Source: Selenomonadales bacterium (lineage in GTDB: Bacteria; Bacillota; Negativicutes; Sporomusales; UBA7701). From it: a DNA stretch of 64,000 nt. A program made the translations under genes and the position numbers. Every line of letters starts with the position of its first letter. Within the stretch, counting starts at the first letter, position 1. The DNA lies in NCBI GenBank assembly GCA_029975165.1, contig JARKPR010000090.1:1-64000 (forward strand), given 5' to 3'. Under the pieces are notes generated by a model that ran no database searches, had not been told where the DNA came from, and was given only the letters and a program-made list of their open reading frames with translations. Of this stretch, positions 62,768-64,000 are shown in pieces.

Positions 62768-64000
62768 ATGGATTACGAAGTCGTCGTCGGCCTGGAGGTC
62801 CATACCGAGCTGAAAACCGCCACCAAGATTTTCTGCGGCTGCAGCACGAAATTCGGCGCCGCGCAGAACACCAACGTCTGCCCGGTCTGCCTCGGCCTGC
62901 CTGGCGTCCTGCCCGTCCTCAACGCCAGGGTGGTGGAGTTCGCCGTCCGCACCGGCCTGGCCCTGAATTGCCGGATACTGCCGTTCAGCAAGTTCGACCG
63001 CAAGAATTACTATTACCCCGACTTGCCGAAGAACTTCCAGACCTCCCAGTACGACCTGCCGATCGCCGTCGACGGCCACCTGGACATCGCGGTCGGCGGC
63101 CAAACGCGGCGCATCGGCATCACCCGCGTCCACATGGAGGAGGACGCCGGCAAGCTCGTCCACGCCGGCAGCATCACCAAGAGCGAATATGCCCTGGTAG
63201 ACTACAACCGCACCGGCGTGCCCCTGCTGGAGATCGTCTCCGAGCCCGACATCCGCTCGGCCGAGGAGGCCAAGGCCTACCTCGAGAAGCTCAAGGCCAT
63301 CCTCCAGTACATCGACGTCTCCGACTGCAAGATGGAGGAGGGCAGCCTGCGCTGCGACGCCAACATCTCGCTCAGGCCCAAGGGCGAGACCAAGCTGGGC
63401 ACCAAGGCGGAGATCAAAAACCTCAACTCCTTCAAGGCAGTCCAGAAGGGCCTCGAATACGAAACGGCCCGCCAGGCCGACGTATTGGGCGAAGGCGGCC
63501 GCGTCATCCAGGAGACCCGCACGTGGGACGACGCCTGCGGCGTGACCGTGTCGCTCCGCAGCAAGGAGGAGGCCCACGATTACCGCTACTTCCCCGAGCC
63601 CGACCTCGTGCCGATCGTCGTCGACCCGGCCTGGGTCGAGGACATCCGCCGCCATCTCCCCGAGCTGCCCGACGCCCGCCAGGGGCGGCTGATGAAGGAC
63701 TACGGCCTGTCGGCCTACGAGGCCGGCGTCATCACCGCCGGCCGGGCGATGGCCGAGTACTTCGACGCCACCGTGGCCGCGGGGGCGGACGCCAAGGCGG
63801 CGGCCAACTGGCTGATGGGCGAGCTGTCCCGGCAATTGAACGCCGCCGGCAAGGAGCTCGAAGACTGCCCGGTGGCGCCCGGCCAACTGGCCGGCCTCAT
63901 CGGCCTGCAGGCCCAAGGCACCGTCTCGGGCAAGCTCGCCAAGACCGTCTTCGAGGCGATGTGGGCCAGCGGCAAGGACGCGGCCGCTATCGTCAAGGAG
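62768..64000 (+). CDS. gatB: Asp/Glu-tRNA amidotransferase subunit B, 3' end outside window
   Basis: The ATG at 62768 follows GGGGGAGG (in the gatA end). The 411 residues present cover the kinase-like core and the start of the tail domain: [35 protein letters not shown] with zinc-binding Cys residues, [22 protein letters not shown], and [10 protein letters not shown]. No stop occurs before the window end, so about 65 residues are missing compared with the usual 475. Confidence 0.96.
   Translation, partial: MDYEVVVGLEVHTELKTATKIFCGCSTKFGAAQNTNVCPVCLGLPGVLPVLNARVVEFAVRTGLALNCRILPFSKFDRKNYYYPDLPKNFQTSQYDLPIAVDGHLDIAVGGQTRRIGITRVHMEEDAGKLVHAGSITKSEYALVDYNRTGVPLLEIVSEPDIRSAEEAKAYLEKLKAILQYIDVSDCKMEEGSLRCDANISLRPKGETKLGTKAEIKNLNSFKAVQKGLEYETARQADVLGEGGRVIQETRTWDDACGVTVSLRSKEEAHDYRYFPEPDLVPIVVDPAWVEDIRRHLPELPDARQGRLMKDYGLSAYEAGVITAGRAMAEYFDATVAAGADAKAAANWLMGELSRQLNAAGKELEDCPVAPGQLAGLIGLQAQGTVSGKLAKTVFEAMWASGKDAAAIVKE

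Overview
The window looks like a chromosomal segment of a spore-forming, high-G+C member of the Firmicutes, most likely the Sporomusa branch of the Negativicutes (inference, no 16S here). Pointers are the Firmicutes-style gene sets (T-box leader, guanine and ykkC-type riboswitches, short HisG plus HisZ, GatCAB, family II pyrophosphatase with CBS/DRTGG), a PdaB-like deacetylase behind a sigma-E-like promoter, and a YibQ-type divergent polysaccharide deacetylase that is more usual in diderm bacteria.

Layout. 1-6.7 kb is visibly more A+T-rich and accessory in character: one large unknown gene broken into three frames, a PH-like membrane protein, a 900-bp gene-poor stretch with paired GTTAAC sites, an EFR1 flavodoxin-ferredoxin, an ABM-domain protein divergent from an HxlR regulator with a palindromic operator, and a BenE-family transporter. 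From 6.75 kb the sequence becomes G+C-rich: a PatB/MalY C-S lyase, a UGA-interrupted gene read here as a selenoprotein (8050-8352), a membrane protein, PdaB, guaA, rarD, a YjfB/PilZ motility pair, a CNNM/CBS membrane protein, and several small or DUF genes. 17.1-26.6 kb is a purine unit: a tandem guanine aptamer plus ykkC-type (PRPP-like) aptamer and terminator in front of an NCS2 purine permease, then purE-purC-purF-purM-purN-purH-purD. 26.8-33.7 kb holds DUF456, a TetR regulator with a consensus promoter and palindrome, an orphan MetQ-like protein, YerC, hisZ, an HD hydrolase, a secreted trypsin-like protease and a D-2-hydroxyacid dehydrogenase. 33.9-40.3 kb is the histidine operon hisG-D-C-B-H-A-F-IE, tightly packed by start/stop overlaps. 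40.3-49.8 kb is a mixed region (a small 43-aa gene, Mug glycosylase, a two-gene membrane unit, EamA transporter, 4Fe-4S protein, MBL hydrolase, YibQ-type deacetylase, and an AsnC regulator plus aminotransferase behind an alanine-type T-box). 49.9-56.6 kb holds the paired TIGR03915/TIGR03916-type repair genes, pyrophosphatase, LysR, and a selenium module (YedE, TusA-like, DUF3343). 56.7-64 kb is pcrA-ligA-gatC-gatA-gatB; gatB runs off the end.

How genes connect. Guanine and PRPP sensing in one leader would set both purine uptake and de novo synthesis. The short HisG needs the HisZ encoded 3 kb upstream. The YedE module gives a reason to read the in-frame UGA at 8143 as selenocysteine. The T-box specifier GCC (Ala), read from the leader itself, suggests that the AsnC-aminotransferase pair serves alanine metabolism. 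Three intergenic copies of a hairpin repeat share a core, while their outer stems differ in sequence but each stays self-complementary.
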